Notes: generated by a model from the letters alone, not told the origin. Shown: positions 19,001 to 27,243, counted from the stretch's first letter. The stretch: 57,573 nucleotides of DNA from Epilithonimonas bovis DSM 19482 (GCF_900108115.1 NZ_FTPU01000021.1:1-57573), one strand, 5' to 3'. A program made the numbers and translations.

Positions 19001-20003
19001 CTGGTATTACGTCACCTATCCAGTTCCTTCCTAACTTGATAGGATTATATTTTTCTTCGTTAATATATTGATAATCATCATACCGTGTGATCAGTTGCGT
19101 AGGAACTGCATTATCTAACTCGGTGATACGATCTCCCGGGCCAATATCAAAATTGATGTAATAATAGGCGTAATTTTCATAGATATTAACCACGTTTTTG
19201 GTCTGGTCACTTCGGTAATCCGTTCTTCTGTTACCGGAACCAAAGAGATTATAGCCATTAGGACCCTGAGCATAGAACAAGGTATAATCATTATCATTCC
19301 ATACACCATCTTCCTCTCCAACAACCTGTATGGCGTCCTGCTGCAGCGCACTGTAGCGATAGTCCTGATTATATTCTGGCAACATAAGGCCACCATTACC
19401 ATAGATCCGAAAATTTCTTGGGTTGATGTTGGCCGGGTTAAGGCCATTCTGCTGTAAGAATTGCTTTGTTATTTTGAAAACACCTGATTTATCTACCCGG
19501 ATTTTATAAAAAGTCCCTGATTTCAAGGGGTTATCCGTAGATCCTATTTTTTGAGCTCCGTTTTTATACAGCGCAGATACTTTTTTTCCGGTTTTTGCAA
19601 TCGTAAAAGAGACCAGTTTATAGATTTTGTTGTTCTCTGCTTTCAGAGCTTCTGCGTTGATAGTAGCATATTGTTGCTGTTTGTCATCCATATCATAACT
19701 TATGCTGACGCGCGGGTTTGATGAAAGCGAGTTAATACTAAGATCTTTAACATCCCTGGGCGAAAGTTCCTGCCACTGGAGTTGATCCAATACAACCTGG
19801 CTGTCTGTTTTGTAACTTAGCGACACATAAACAGAGTTATTGTCAACAAGATAGCTGTGATTTGTGAAAAAAGGGTAGGTAACTTTTTCTGTACCATAAT
19901 CGTTTTCTTTATAACCTTCCCATTGCAAAGTAATTGTTTGGGCTACAAAAAATGCAGAAATAAGGCATAAAACAACAATATAAAGCTTTAATTTCATCAA
20001 CAT
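16041..20003 (-). CDS. porU: Type IX secretion system sortase PorU (gingipain-like C25 peptidase)
   Basis: PorU sits on the cell surface bound to PorV, removes the C-terminal signal of type IX cargo and attaches the cargo to lipopolysaccharide. The 1320-residue product has a signal peptide, a long beta-rich N-terminal part and a C25 caspase-like domain. Catalytic His788 is in YFGHGGVNGW and Cys826 in STITCEFTLWDEP. Immunoglobulin-like modules and a type IX C-terminal domain follow (LLNWPNPF and later KGTYIFKIFARSQ). Start ATG 20003 or ATG 19997 are both possible; the second gives a cleaner signal peptide. It is the first gene of the porU-porV unit and divergent from gldJ. Confidence 0.96.
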   Translation of the reverse strand: MLMKLKLYIVVLCLISAFFVAQTITLQWEGYKENDYGTEKVTYPFFTNHSYLVDNNSVYVSLSYKTDSQVVLDQLQWQELSPRDVKDLSINSLSSNPRVSISYDMDDKQQQYATINAEALKAENNKIYKLVSFTIAKTGKKVSALYKNGAQKIGSTDNPLKSGTFYKIRVDKSGVFKITKQFLQQNGLNPANINPRNFRIYGNGGLMLPEYNQDYRYSALQQDAIQVVGEEDGVWNDNDYTLFYAQGPNGYNLFGSGNRRTDYRSDQTKNVVNIYENYAYYYINFDIGPGDRITELDNAVPTQLITRYDDYQYINEEKYNPIKLGRNWIGDVIPGSKELTFTTKSPIQPNDVISFKTQIIGYTAQLGSAQISFNNNSTQRNISASDSDYVTIKHEGSLSNLTGNTLQFNYSTNTSSSPKAAFYFDYAEVQYKEDLVFNGTQMNFRSYDIAENSNNLYGFSMGNNAGAEQVWDVSDVTKPKRMINKNTQNNIFNFGYLANSSFFNNEFTAFKAASAFDPVFVGRIENQDLASLSNVDYLIITQTAMLSQAERLAAYHRSDESYNVQVVDVNKIYNEYSSGSKDITAIRDFVTKLNTSSGTLKYVLLLGDTSYDFKNRISGNTDILPSYQSEYSSDVKSSYVTDDYFVMTSLQTATDIAQILPNVPIGRLPAANVQEAKILIDKTLAYYNALPGQSNPFGEWRMKMDFVADDDFDGDGPGNIGKPFHNLVDYAIKQTFETSTDKPEYNIKKLYLDAFQAVTSAGGQRFPQVNQAITNDVGNSLYLFYFGHGGVNGWAQERILTSTEVQGFNNYTPVYSRFPLVSTITCEFTLWDEPGANSVGEQMIKHNTGGAAAMITSSRAISVDYGRKLTPLFTQKLFNLDPVTKDFATLGDAHLAAKRLYGLTYYPGSANASVSDHLRVNFLGDPAMKLSRPKKLIDIVKIDSPDPDKIRALDFVKVTGHVTKADGTVDNTFNGRVAINIFDKKITKTTLNNDNLPDLANKLTFLEEPSAIVKASGKVTNGQFLVEFYVPKDINYTDGDGRIMAYADNFASAGAGSGKKSFDVFTNLTKKVGGINPNGINDTEPPAVNLYMNNINFANGGITDQNPMLLACVKDNMGINSTGSGIGHDITFVLDGDVVNTTAINDYFSSGDGNGCTSNLADYQKGSVTFPLKNLTHGEHQLVFKVWDINNNSTSSTLNFIVKDESDKKLIVNRLLNWPNPFTNKTYVQFEHNCDDILDVNVQIYTITGKIVRTLSATVSAEKSLEGFRTPRQAIEWDGKDDFGDTVAKGTYIFKIFARSQNQEKCAGGATAVEKMVLLK

Positions 20004-20097
20004 TATTATTAAGATTACAAAATAAACGATTTTTTTAAAAAAATGATATATAATAAAAATAATTTAATTGCGTTTAATCAAAAAAAAGGATCCAATA

Positions 20098-20129
20098 TTT
20101 GATTAATTAAAGAATTTCCTTTTTCTTTG
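20098..20129 (+). promoter_or_regulatory. Promoter of gldJ
   Basis: TTTG (20098-20101), 20 bases, then TTTCTTTG (20122-20129), one base off TAnnTTTG. The ATG is 26 bases further. Confidence 0.5.
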
Positions 20130-20155
20130 TACTCTGAAAATTTCTATATCATATT

Positions 20156-21760
20156 ATGAAAAAAATTAGGTTGTTTTCTGTAATTACTTTAGGTGCATCA
20201 ATGCTGCTGGTGAGTTGTGGCGGCGGAGGTACCAAAAAAGGTGGTGGCACAAAAGGCTTTGTGAGCAAAACCGGGTGGAAACCAAACGAAAAAGACGGGT
20301 GGTTCTTCTCTGGCAAACAGCAAAAGCCAAAAGCATGGCCAGGAATGGTCTATGTGGAAGGTGGTACCTTTACAATGGGGCTGGTAGAAGACAATGTAAT
20401 GCATGACTGGAACAATACGCCAAGAAGAATGCAGGTAAGCTCTTTTTTCATTGGCGATACTGAAATTACCAACTCAGAATATCGGGAATATACAACGTGG
20501 CTAAAATTTGTTTTCCCTTCATCAGATCCTAGTTTCAAGCATATCTATACAGGTGCTTTGCCAGATACCTTGGTTTGGAATAATAAACTTTCCAGAAACG
20601 ATTATGCAGAAACTTACTTCAGATCACCAGAGTATGATTACTATCCTGTGGTCGGGGTTTCTTGGCTGCAAGCTACCAAATATTGTGACTGGTTAACCGA
20701 GAGGGCAAACGAAAAAGCGCTCATGAGACAAGGCGTAATTTCTAAAGATATTTATTCTGCAGATAAGGCTGCTACCGCAGGTGCTACTTTCAATATGGAT
20801 AAGTTTAAGTCTAATGATGCAGAACTGGAAAGCTATATTGATAAGAAAAAACTTCAACAGAAAAGTGGTATCAAGACTTCTAATGAGAAGATTGCTGCTG
20901 CTAACAGAAATGCAACCTCCGGTATCGTAGAAAAATTCAGGCTTCCTACAGAAGTGGAGTGGGAGTTTGCAGCATTGGGCCTTCAGAAAAACAGAGAATA
21001 CAATAACTATCTGGGTAAAAACATAGAGATTGCTAATCTGAAAGGTAAAAAAGGTCGTAACAAAGGGATGTATCTTGACAACTTCAAAATGGGTCGTGGT
21101 GACTACTCCGGTGTTGCAGGATGGAAAAATGACGGATCGCCTACAACGTCTGATGTTAAACAATATCCATCCAATGATCTTGGGATCTACGGGATGTATG
21201 GTAACGTTGCAGAATGGGTAGCGGATATCTACAGGCCAATGATTGATGAGGAGTTCAGCGATTTTAACTATTACAGAGGTAATGTTGTTGTAGAGGCTGT
21301 TAAAAACGCTGACGGATCTTACAAAAAAGTAGGTAATACAGAAATCAAATATGATACTTTGGCAGATGGCCGTTTGGTTTACAAAGGTTTGCCAGGAGAA
21401 TTTGAAAGAAAAACTGTAGAAGACAACAGAAACTACCGTGATGGTGATTTCCAGTCTTCGCTGGATTCTGGTGGTACACCTCCAAGCGACAGTACATACT
21501 TTAATATGTACAATTCTGTAAAACAAAAATTCATCGTCGATAAAAGCGGAAATGTTGTTTTGCAAAAAGACAAGAAACAGGCTACTTCTCAAATCAATGA
21601 TTACAGCAGAGTGGTAAAAGGCGGTTCTTGGTTAGATTCTGCATACTGGCTGGATCCGGGACAGAGAAGGTTTAAAAATCAGACAAAAGGTTACGGGTGG
21701 ATTGGTTTCCGTGTAGCACAGGATGCTAAGAATGTTAAGTCAGCACGTACAAAAAGGTAA
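20156..21760 (+). CDS. gldJ: Gliding motility lipoprotein GldJ
   Basis: GldJ is an outer-membrane lipoprotein needed for flavobacterial gliding and for stable type IX secretion machinery, partner of GldK/N/O. The 534-residue product has a lipobox with Cys21 in LLVSCGGGG. A formylglycine-generating-enzyme-like (FGE-sulfatase) fold starts at VYVEGGTFTMG and ends with VVKGGSWLDSAYW and WIGFRVAQD. Catalytic cysteines of true FGE enzymes are not apparent, as expected for this structural homologue. The neighbourhood (porU-porV divergent, murF downstream) is the conserved gldJ locus. A strong terminator ends the gene at 21781-21809. Confidence 0.95.
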   Translation: MKKIRLFSVITLGASMLLVSCGGGGTKKGGGTKGFVSKTGWKPNEKDGWFFSGKQQKPKAWPGMVYVEGGTFTMGLVEDNVMHDWNNTPRRMQVSSFFIGDTEITNSEYREYTTWLKFVFPSSDPSFKHIYTGALPDTLVWNNKLSRNDYAETYFRSPEYDYYPVVGVSWLQATKYCDWLTERANEKALMRQGVISKDIYSADKAATAGATFNMDKFKSNDAELESYIDKKKLQQKSGIKTSNEKIAAANRNATSGIVEKFRLPTEVEWEFAALGLQKNREYNNYLGKNIEIANLKGKKGRNKGMYLDNFKMGRGDYSGVAGWKNDGSPTTSDVKQYPSNDLGIYGMYGNVAEWVADIYRPMIDEEFSDFNYYRGNVVVEAVKNADGSYKKVGNTEIKYDTLADGRLVYKGLPGEFERKTVEDNRNYRDGDFQSSLDSGGTPPSDSTYFNMYNSVKQKFIVDKSGNVVLQKDKKQATSQINDYSRVVKGGSWLDSAYWLDPGQRRFKNQTKGYGWIGFRVAQDAKNVKSARTKR

Positions 21761-21780
21761 TATCTAAATTTAGTAATACA

Positions 21781-21809
21781 AAAACAGCAGAATTTTCTGC
21801 TGTTTTTTT
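21781..21809 (+). terminator. Terminator of gldJ
   Basis: 11-bp stem AAAACAGCAGA/TCTGCTGTTTT (21781-21791 with 21796-21806), 4-nt loop, T run. The last T of the run and the next G form the -33 element of murF. Confidence 0.92.
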
Positions 21810-21839
21810 GTTTTATCTGAGGGCATTTTAATATTTTTG
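21807..21839 (+). promoter_or_regulatory. Promoter of murF, 4 nt from ATG
   Basis: TTTG (21807-21810), 21 bases, TATTTTTG (21832-21839), a full consensus match, then AATC and ATG. It predicts a leaderless murF mRNA. Confidence 0.65.
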
Positions 21840-21843
21840 AATC

Positions 21844-23115
21844 ATGAATGTTAATGAGTTTTATCCCATTTTTTTGCGTTCTGCCAATGTTGTAATAGAC
21901 AGCAGAAAGATAGGACGCGGCGACCTGTTTTTTGCATTTTCCGGTGAAAACTATAATGCTGCAGAAAGGGCTGCACAAGCCATCGATGATGGCGCAGTTG
22001 CAGTAATTGTAGAAGATGAGTATTTTTCTGATCCACAGCAGCATATTTTCTATGTACCTTCAACGCTGGACTTTTTGCAGGAGCTGGCTATTTTCCATAG
22101 AGAAAAGCTGGCTATTCCGGTAATTGGATTGACGGGTAGCAACGGGAAAACCACGACCAAAGAATTAATCAGTACGGTTTTAGCTTCTGAGAAGAATGTG
22201 CAGTACACAAGAGGTAATCTTAATAATCATATTGGCGTACCACTTACGATACTCTCGGTAAGAGATGAGCATCAGATTGCCGTGGTAGAGATGGGCGCCA
22301 ATCATCAGAAAGAGATTGCCTTCCTTTGCACTATTGCAAGGCCAACAATCGGGTATATCACCAATTTTGGGAAAGCACACCTAGAAGGTTTTGGAGGTTA
22401 CGAGGGTGTAATAAAAGGCAAATCTGAACTGTATGACTATCTTAAACTGTACCATCAGAAGATTCTTGTCAATCAGAATGATGACATCCAAAAGCAAAAG
22501 ACCGGTGATTATCACAACGTCATCACTTTTGGTTCAGCTGGTTCTGATTATCATTATCAACCTGTTTACAAAGAACATTTTGTAGGTGTAGATTATCAGG
22601 GCACCAGTATTTTTTCTAATCTTACCGGTAATTACAATTATGACAATATCTGTGCTGCTGTAACATTAGGCTTGTATTTTGGGATCGATATAAACACTAT
22701 AAAAGAAGCAATAGAAAATTATTTCCCGTCTAATATGCGGTCCCAAATTCAAAAAAAGGGGAATATTACGTTGGTTTTGGACACTTATAATGCCAATCCC
22801 AGCAGTATGAAAGCATCATTAGAAAATTTTAAAACTTTTGAGGGGAGCAAGCTGATCATTATCGGCGATATGCTCGAGTTAGGCAGCGAGAGCCAGAAGG
22901 AGCATCAGCAGATCCTTGATTTGGCAGAGGCTAGCGGCTTTGATGAGATCATTACTGTAGGCCCTAATTTCAAAGCAATTAATTTCTCTGATCTGGCTTT
23001 TCAAGATACTGCTCAATTGATTGATTATATAAAAGCGCATCCTGTGCAGCAAAACAATGTACTTCTCAAAGCATCCAGAGGAATTGCTTTGGAAAAAGTG
23101 ATTGATTATTTATAA
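21844..23115 (+). CDS. murF: UDP-N-acetylmuramoyl-tripeptide--D-alanyl-D-alanine ligase MurF
   Basis: Adds D-Ala-D-Ala to the UDP-MurNAc-tripeptide, the last cytoplasmic step of peptidoglycan precursor synthesis, using ATP. The 423-residue protein has the Mur ligase N-terminal domain, the ATP loop GLTGSNGKTTTKE (95-107) and the central-domain VVEMGANHQKEI typical of MurF. The C-terminal domain contains LVLDTYNANPSSMKASLENF. It stands apart from the dcw cluster, which is usual for MurF beside gldJ in Flavobacteriia. It has its own promoter after the gldJ terminator and a terminator at its end shared with the Nudix gene. Confidence 0.96.
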   Translation: MNVNEFYPIFLRSANVVIDSRKIGRGDLFFAFSGENYNAAERAAQAIDDGAVAVIVEDEYFSDPQQHIFYVPSTLDFLQELAIFHREKLAIPVIGLTGSNGKTTTKELISTVLASEKNVQYTRGNLNNHIGVPLTILSVRDEHQIAVVEMGANHQKEIAFLCTIARPTIGYITNFGKAHLEGFGGYEGVIKGKSELYDYLKLYHQKILVNQNDDIQKQKTGDYHNVITFGSAGSDYHYQPVYKEHFVGVDYQGTSIFSNLTGNYNYDNICAAVTLGLYFGIDINTIKEAIENYFPSNMRSQIQKKGNITLVLDTYNANPSSMKASLENFKTFEGSKLIIIGDMLELGSESQKEHQQILDLAEASGFDEIITVGPNFKAINFSDLAFQDTAQLIDYIKAHPVQQNNVLLKASRGIALEKVIDYL

Positions 23116-23116
23116 A

Positions 23117-23143
23117 AAAAAACCTCAGTTATTGAGGTTTTTT
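23117..23143. terminator. Bidirectional terminator between murF and the Nudix gene
   Basis: Stem AAAAAACCTCA/TGAGGTTTTTT (23117-23127 with 23133-23143), 5-nt loop. The stop codon of the Nudix gene (23129-23131) lies inside the loop. Confidence 0.92.
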
Positions 23144-23740
23144 ACTTTTGAAATTATCTAAAATCAGTTTTATATTCTGGAAAGTAGACGGTAAGATCGT
23201 AAGGTTAATATCGTTTTCATCTTTCCAGCCAACTTCATTGATGCCCTCTTCTACCTGTGGTTTTGGTGTACTGTTTCCGGGATAAAACATCTCAAACCAA
23301 TAGGTTGTTTTCAGGATTTTCTTACCATCGCGGTCGGTATAGATGTGATAGGTAGAATTGATAAAGTCTTTGAGTTCGAGGTCAAAAATACCACATTCTT
23401 CTTCCACTTCTCTTACGGCAGCCACTTCTCTGGATTCGCCGGGTTCAAGTTTCCCTTTTGGCAGGTCCCATCTTCCGAGGCGGTGTATAAAAAGAATCTT
23501 GTGATCTTTATTAAGGACGATACCGCCGGCAGCGTCAATCTTTTTGAAGTAATTTCCAAAATCTGCCCACAACCGATCAATATCATTACAGTAAATATTA
23601 AGGCCTTGCGATGCCGTATTTTCAAGCAGATCAATAGCGAAATCAAAGCTATGCGTGCCATCGTAATTCAGTGTTTTAGGACTGTTTTGAGGCTCTCTGC
23701 TCAAAATTAATTCTTTCTCATTGATAAAAACTTTATACAT
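23129..23740 (-). CDS. Nudix hydrolase
   Basis: Nudix enzymes cleave nucleoside diphosphates linked to another group. The 203-residue protein has a complete Nudix box starting GKLEPGESREVAAVREVEEE (96-115) and continuing CGI, with all catalytic glutamates present. It is preceded by a strand-rich segment AAGGIVLNKDHKILFIHRLG. The first 65 residues are outside the core fold and family-specific. Substrate cannot be read from the sequence. It diverges from the SRPBCC-like gene with overlapping promoters, a pairing often seen next to pyrE in Flavobacteriia, although pyrE itself is absent here. Confidence 0.93.
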   Translation of the reverse strand: MYKVFINEKELILSREPQNSPKTLNYDGTHSFDFAIDLLENTASQGLNIYCNDIDRLWADFGNYFKKIDAAGGIVLNKDHKILFIHRLGRWDLPKGKLEPGESREVAAVREVEEECGIFDLELKDFINSTYHIYTDRDGKKILKTTYWFEMFYPGNSTPKPQVEEGINEVGWKDENDINLTILPSTFQNIKLILDNFKSKKPQ

Positions 23741-23771
23741 TTGTAAGGCTTTTAATATTAATACAAAAATA
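23736..23771. promoter_or_regulatory. Overlapping divergent promoters of the Nudix and SRPBCC-like genes
   Basis: Minus-strand TATTTTTG (23764-23771) serves the Nudix gene, 23 bases before its ATG. Plus-strand TACATTTG (23736-23743) serves the SRPBCC-like gene and overlaps the Nudix start codon. Confidence 0.5.
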
Positions 23772-23776
23772 TAAAA

Positions 23777-24163
23777 ATGAATCTAGAAGGACGAAAAATT
23801 ATCGTAAATAAATCTTCATCGGAATTGGCAGAAATGTTGAAAAAACCGGAAGATTATAAAGATCTGATGCCTGATGGCCTGCAAAAATTTGAGGTAAAGG
23901 ATAACGGGTTTAAGTTTGGACTCAAAGGAATGCCGGAAATTGCCCTGAAAATAGAAAATGTGTCTGATAAAGAAGTGGTGCTAAAATCTGCCAGCTCCAG
24001 CCTTGATTTTGCATTGACAGGAACTATGAACCCAGTAAGTGTAAACCAAACCGAAGTACAACTTCTGTTTGACGGGAAATTTAATCCGTTTATCAAAATG
24101 ATGGTAGAAAAGCCGTTGCAGAATTTTATCAATTCTTTGACCGATAAAATCGAGCAGCTTTAA
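23777..24163 (+). CDS. SRPBCC-like protein of unknown function
   Basis: This 128-residue cytoplasmic protein has the strand-helix pattern of START/SRPBCC ligand-binding folds: an N-terminal strand and two short helices, a run of strands (GFKFGLKGMPEIALKIENV), and a C-terminal helix VEKPLQNFINSLTDKIEQL. Short homologues of this kind are widespread in Flavobacteriia next to orotate phosphoribosyltransferase and Nudix genes. The ligand is unknown. Its stop overlaps the stop of the convergent anmK by 4 bases. Function is inference from predicted fold only. Confidence 0.75.
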   Translation: MNLEGRKIIVNKSSSELAEMLKKPEDYKDLMPDGLQKFEVKDNGFKFGLKGMPEIALKIENVSDKEVVLKSASSSLDFALTGTMNPVSVNQTEVQLLFDGKFNPFIKMMVEKPLQNFINSLTDKIEQL

Positions 24164-25218
24164 TCAGCAATCAGCCCGCTGGAGTGATCTTGTAGACTTC
24201 CTGTTGCAGATGACAACACGTTGTTGAGATTCAGGAATCTCAAAACACCCATAAAAGCAAAAATCAAAGCTTCCTTATATTCAATAATTTCATTTGTTGG
24301 AATATGTATTTCGGTTTTGGTCTTTGCTTTTATCCTTTCTATCAGGTAAGAATTATAAGCGCCACCGCCGCTTACCAACACATTTCTGACCTTGTAATCT
24401 TCTAATATCTGTGCAATCTGTAAGGCGGCATGTTCGGTGAAAGTAGCGAGAAGGTTTTCTGGTTTCTGATCTTTGATCAGAGGAACTATATGTTGATTAA
24501 TCCATTCTGTTCCCAGAGATTTTGGGGCTTTTTCCTGATAAAATTCTAAATGGTTAAGCTGCTCCAGAAGATTCGTATCAATGCTTCCGGACTTTGCAAA
24601 ATCACCGTCTTTATCATACTTTTCGCCCAGTCTTTTGGCCAAGTAATTCAGGATAATATTTACCGGAACTATATCAAAGGCAATTCGTTTTCCGTTTCTT
24701 TTCAGAGAAATATTAGAAAATCCGCCAAGATTAAGGCAGGCGTCGAATTCAGAAAACAAATATTCATCGCCAATTGGAACCAGCGGAGCGCCATTACCTC
24801 CCAATATCACATCCTGACTCCGGAAGTCATAGATAACCGTTGTGTTGATCTTAGACTTTATGGCTCTGCCATCACCAATCTGTAGGGTGAATTTTTTGTT
24901 GGGCTGATGAAAAACCGTGTGGCCATGTGAAGCGACCAGATCTGGATTTTCAATGTTATATTTTGTGACAAATTCCTGTATTTTTTCGCCAAGGAAGAAA
25001 CCATAATCAACATTCAGTTGCAAAAGTTCTTCGCTGGACAGATGGGTGGCATTTCTTAACGATTGCTCCCAGTCTGCAGAATACGGGATCGTTTCAGAAC
25101 TCAGAATGTGGAAATCCCAACCGTCGTCATTTCTGATAAATTGGGCATAGCAAATGTCAAGGCCATCCAGACTAGTGCCGGACATTAGACCAATGGCAAA
25201 AAAAACCTGATGTTCCAA
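24160..25218 (-). CDS. anmK: Anhydro-N-acetylmuramic acid kinase
   Basis: Phosphorylates and hydrates 1,6-anhydro-MurNAc to MurNAc-6-phosphate during recycling of peptidoglycan in the cytoplasm. The 352-residue product begins with the ATP-binding loop GLMSGTSLDGLD (residues 11-22). It carries the ASHGHTVFHQP substrate motif, LNLGGFSNIS and the late VSGGGAYN loop, all typical of AnmK. It is somewhat shorter than the Escherichia coli enzyme (about 369) but similar to other Bacteroidota versions. No other recycling gene adjoins it. No clean promoter was found in the 128 bases upstream. Confidence 0.95.
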   Translation of the reverse strand: MEHQVFFAIGLMSGTSLDGLDICYAQFIRNDDGWDFHILSSETIPYSADWEQSLRNATHLSSEELLQLNVDYGFFLGEKIQEFVTKYNIENPDLVASHGHTVFHQPNKKFTLQIGDGRAIKSKINTTVIYDFRSQDVILGGNGAPLVPIGDEYLFSEFDACLNLGGFSNISLKRNGKRIAFDIVPVNIILNYLAKRLGEKYDKDGDFAKSGSIDTNLLEQLNHLEFYQEKAPKSLGTEWINQHIVPLIKDQKPENLLATFTEHAALQIAQILEDYKVRNVLVSGGGAYNSYLIERIKAKTKTEIHIPTNEIIEYKEALIFAFMGVLRFLNLNNVLSSATGSLQDHSSGLIAD

Positions 25219-25346
25219 ATTTTAGAATTGTTTTATAGAAGTCAAATTATGAACCTGCTCAGTGCAAAATAGATAGAGAATTACTGATCTCAATATATTA
25301 TTTAATTCTAACATTTATTTAAAATTGCTATCAGCAATTAGCCGGT

Positions 25347-25940
25347 TTACTTGCTGGTTGCCGGTAAATTGGTAGAGTTAAAACTGCCGGAATTGTTGAA
25401 AAAAGTATACTCGGAGAAGTCATCTTTGGCAACCATTCCATGAGAACCTACCAGGATGTTCCCATCTTTGTCGGATACAAATACGGTATCTTTGGTATAC
25501 ATTTTTTTGTTGCGTTTGTCCCAATTGATAGTCTCCATCACAAAGGTTTGCCCTTCCGTTGTAATGACTTTTACACGGCCTTTGGCAAAATAAAAATCCC
25601 TTTTCTCATTGTACTTCGCATACTTTGCCCATATCTTGCCCGGGGTTTTCGATTTTTTATCAAAGAACTCAAGATAGATGCCCTTTTTTGCTTCTACATA
25701 TGGGGAATCTATCAATTCATATTTCTCAATCAGCGGCGCGCGGAAGTTGACTTTCACAAGCCCCGAATCCCGTTGAATAATATTACCGTTATAGATCACC
25801 TGCGATGCAAAGTTGGTTTTTTTCTGAGCATTGATCTTGGTAAGATCTTCTTCACAGGACTGGATAAGAAAAAACATCAGCAACAAAATGAATTGTTGTG
25901 ATGTTTTTAGTTTAAATATGTTCAAGCAATAATCTTTCAT
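25347..25940 (-). CDS. lptC: LPS export protein LptC-like lipoprotein
   Basis: LptC passes lipopolysaccharide from the LptBFG transporter towards LptA in the periplasm. The 197-residue product has a hydrophobic N-terminus with lipobox LIQSC (Cys29) and a strand-rich body (VKVNFRAPLIEKYELIDSP, then GKIWAKYAKYNEKRDFYFAK) fitting the LptC/OstA-like beta-jellyroll. I use ATG 25940; the frame extends 24 codons further without a signal. It follows the outer-membrane protein gene by 22 bases in one operon, an arrangement common in Flavobacteriia. A lipid-anchored LptC rather than a membrane-spanning one is usual in this phylum. Confidence 0.82.
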   Translation of the reverse strand: MKDYCLNIFKLKTSQQFILLLMFFLIQSCEEDLTKINAQKKTNFASQVIYNGNIIQRDSGLVKVNFRAPLIEKYELIDSPYVEAKKGIYLEFFDKKSKTPGKIWAKYAKYNEKRDFYFAKGRVKVITTEGQTFVMETINWDKRNKKMYTKDTVFVSDKDGNILVGSHGMVAKDDFSEYTFFNNSGSFNSTNLPATSK

Positions 25941-25962
25941 GGAGATTATCAATATCCGCTCA

Positions 25963-27243
25963 TTAATTATAAAGGCGTTTACCAAACCACTTATCTGCGA
26001 AATTGATTCCAACTCTCAAATTTATAAAATTCTGGCGAATCATATTGTTATCCAGAGTTCCTCTTTTTCCAAGTTCCAGGCCAAGATCGATACTGTTCAT
26101 ACGGTTGATGGTACTTTTCTGGAAAGGTAGGGTAACACCTGCAGTAATTGCATACTTGTTGATATTGGTTCCGTTGATCTGAAGGTTACCCTTCTCATAA
26201 TAGGCACCATAACGGTAGATAACTCGGGAAAAATAAGAACGGAAATTATTAAAGTTTGGCAAATACCAACCTCCGACAGAGTATCTGTAAGAATCCTGAT
26301 AGGCCAGTGTCTGTCCAAGGAAGTTAAAGTTTTCTCCTTTTTTATAATCTACCTGAGCGCCCAAAAACCACTTGGTGTCGTGGCCATAGCCTAGACCCAA
26401 AGATGCCTCCTGTGGCAAAAACTTCTTATCATAAGTAGTCTTTTCCTCGATAATGGTTTCAGAAGCTTTTGTATCACCCAAAAGATAGTAATAGGTACTG
26501 TTTGTATAGATGTTTTTCATACTTCCGGTGTTACCAAAAGTATAAGTTGCTCCCAAAGTCAGTTTATGATCATTGGCCAGCTTTTTCTGATAAGTGGTAC
26601 CCAGTGTAAAGTTAAACGTCTCAATCCTGTAACTATTGCTGTACCCACTGATCAATTCGGCTCCTGTAAAAGAGGCTTCCTCTATATCATAAAGCTTTCC
26701 AAAATAGAAATTAGATCTAAGACCTAATGCAAACTCCGGGCTTACCTGATAAGAAAAAGCAGCCTGCACGGTGTTAAGCGTACCATCGCCGTGGAAGTGG
26801 TGTGCCTCGGTGATATCAGCGTTATTACTGAGCTGAGACGTCGTCAAAACATTATAAGACTTGGAGCTGTAGGGCTGGAAACCCATCCCAAATTTTATTT
26901 TTTTAGAAATTGGGAAAGCAATCGTAATATTAGAAAGATAAGTAGAATGCTTGGTGCTGCTCATATTATTATAGTCAGACTTATAATAATTATTTTCATT
27001 AGCACCTTCAACTTTTAGTGTTGTAAGCTCCAGATTGGTATTTGCAGCCGGGTTCCGGAAATTAAAATTATTATTAAAATCCCAGATATATGCCGTAGAA
27101 ATCCCACCCATAGAACTGATATCAACTGTATTATCATATTTTACATCTCCGATTCCGTAAGCGCCATACGGTGAATTACCGATGCTCTGCGCATTGAGGA
27201 AATATCCTGCTACCACTGATGATAAAACAAAAATTCTTTTCAT
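25963..27243 (-). CDS. Outer-membrane beta-barrel protein of unknown function, upstream of lptC
   Basis: The 426-residue product has a signal peptide (MKRIFVLSSVVAGYFLNAQS) and a mature start GNSPYGAYGIGDVKYD. About fourteen amphipathic strands rich in Tyr, Gly and Asn follow, ending VGINFADKWFGKRLYN. Its N-terminal part resembles FadL/PorV-like barrels (FRNPAANTNLEL). It is consistently found directly upstream of lptC in Flavobacteriia, so a link to envelope biogenesis is plausible, but no function can be shown. It has its own -7 box about 45 bases upstream of ATG. Confidence 0.85.
   Translation of the reverse strand: MKRIFVLSSVVAGYFLNAQSIGNSPYGAYGIGDVKYDNTVDISSMGGISTAYIWDFNNNFNFRNPAANTNLELTTLKVEGANENNYYKSDYNNMSSTKHSTYLSNITIAFPISKKIKFGMGFQPYSSKSYNVLTTSQLSNNADITEAHHFHGDGTLNTVQAAFSYQVSPEFALGLRSNFYFGKLYDIEEASFTGAELISGYSNSYRIETFNFTLGTTYQKKLANDHKLTLGATYTFGNTGSMKNIYTNSTYYYLLGDTKASETIIEEKTTYDKKFLPQEASLGLGYGHDTKWFLGAQVDYKKGENFNFLGQTLAYQDSYRYSVGGWYLPNFNNFRSYFSRVIYRYGAYYEKGNLQINGTNINKYAITAGVTLPFQKSTINRMNSIDLGLELGKRGTLDNNMIRQNFINLRVGINFADKWFGKRLYN

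Noticed and set aside
20693-21592. Long minus-strand open frame (about 299 codons) opposite gldJ
   Set aside because: It lies wholly inside gldJ, has a Cys/Phe/Ile-rich composition typical of reverse-frame translation, no promoter, no motif.
23777-24163. Orotate phosphoribosyltransferase (pyrE) beside the Nudix gene
   Set aside because: The small gene has no phosphoribosyltransferase motif; the fold pattern is SRPBCC-like.
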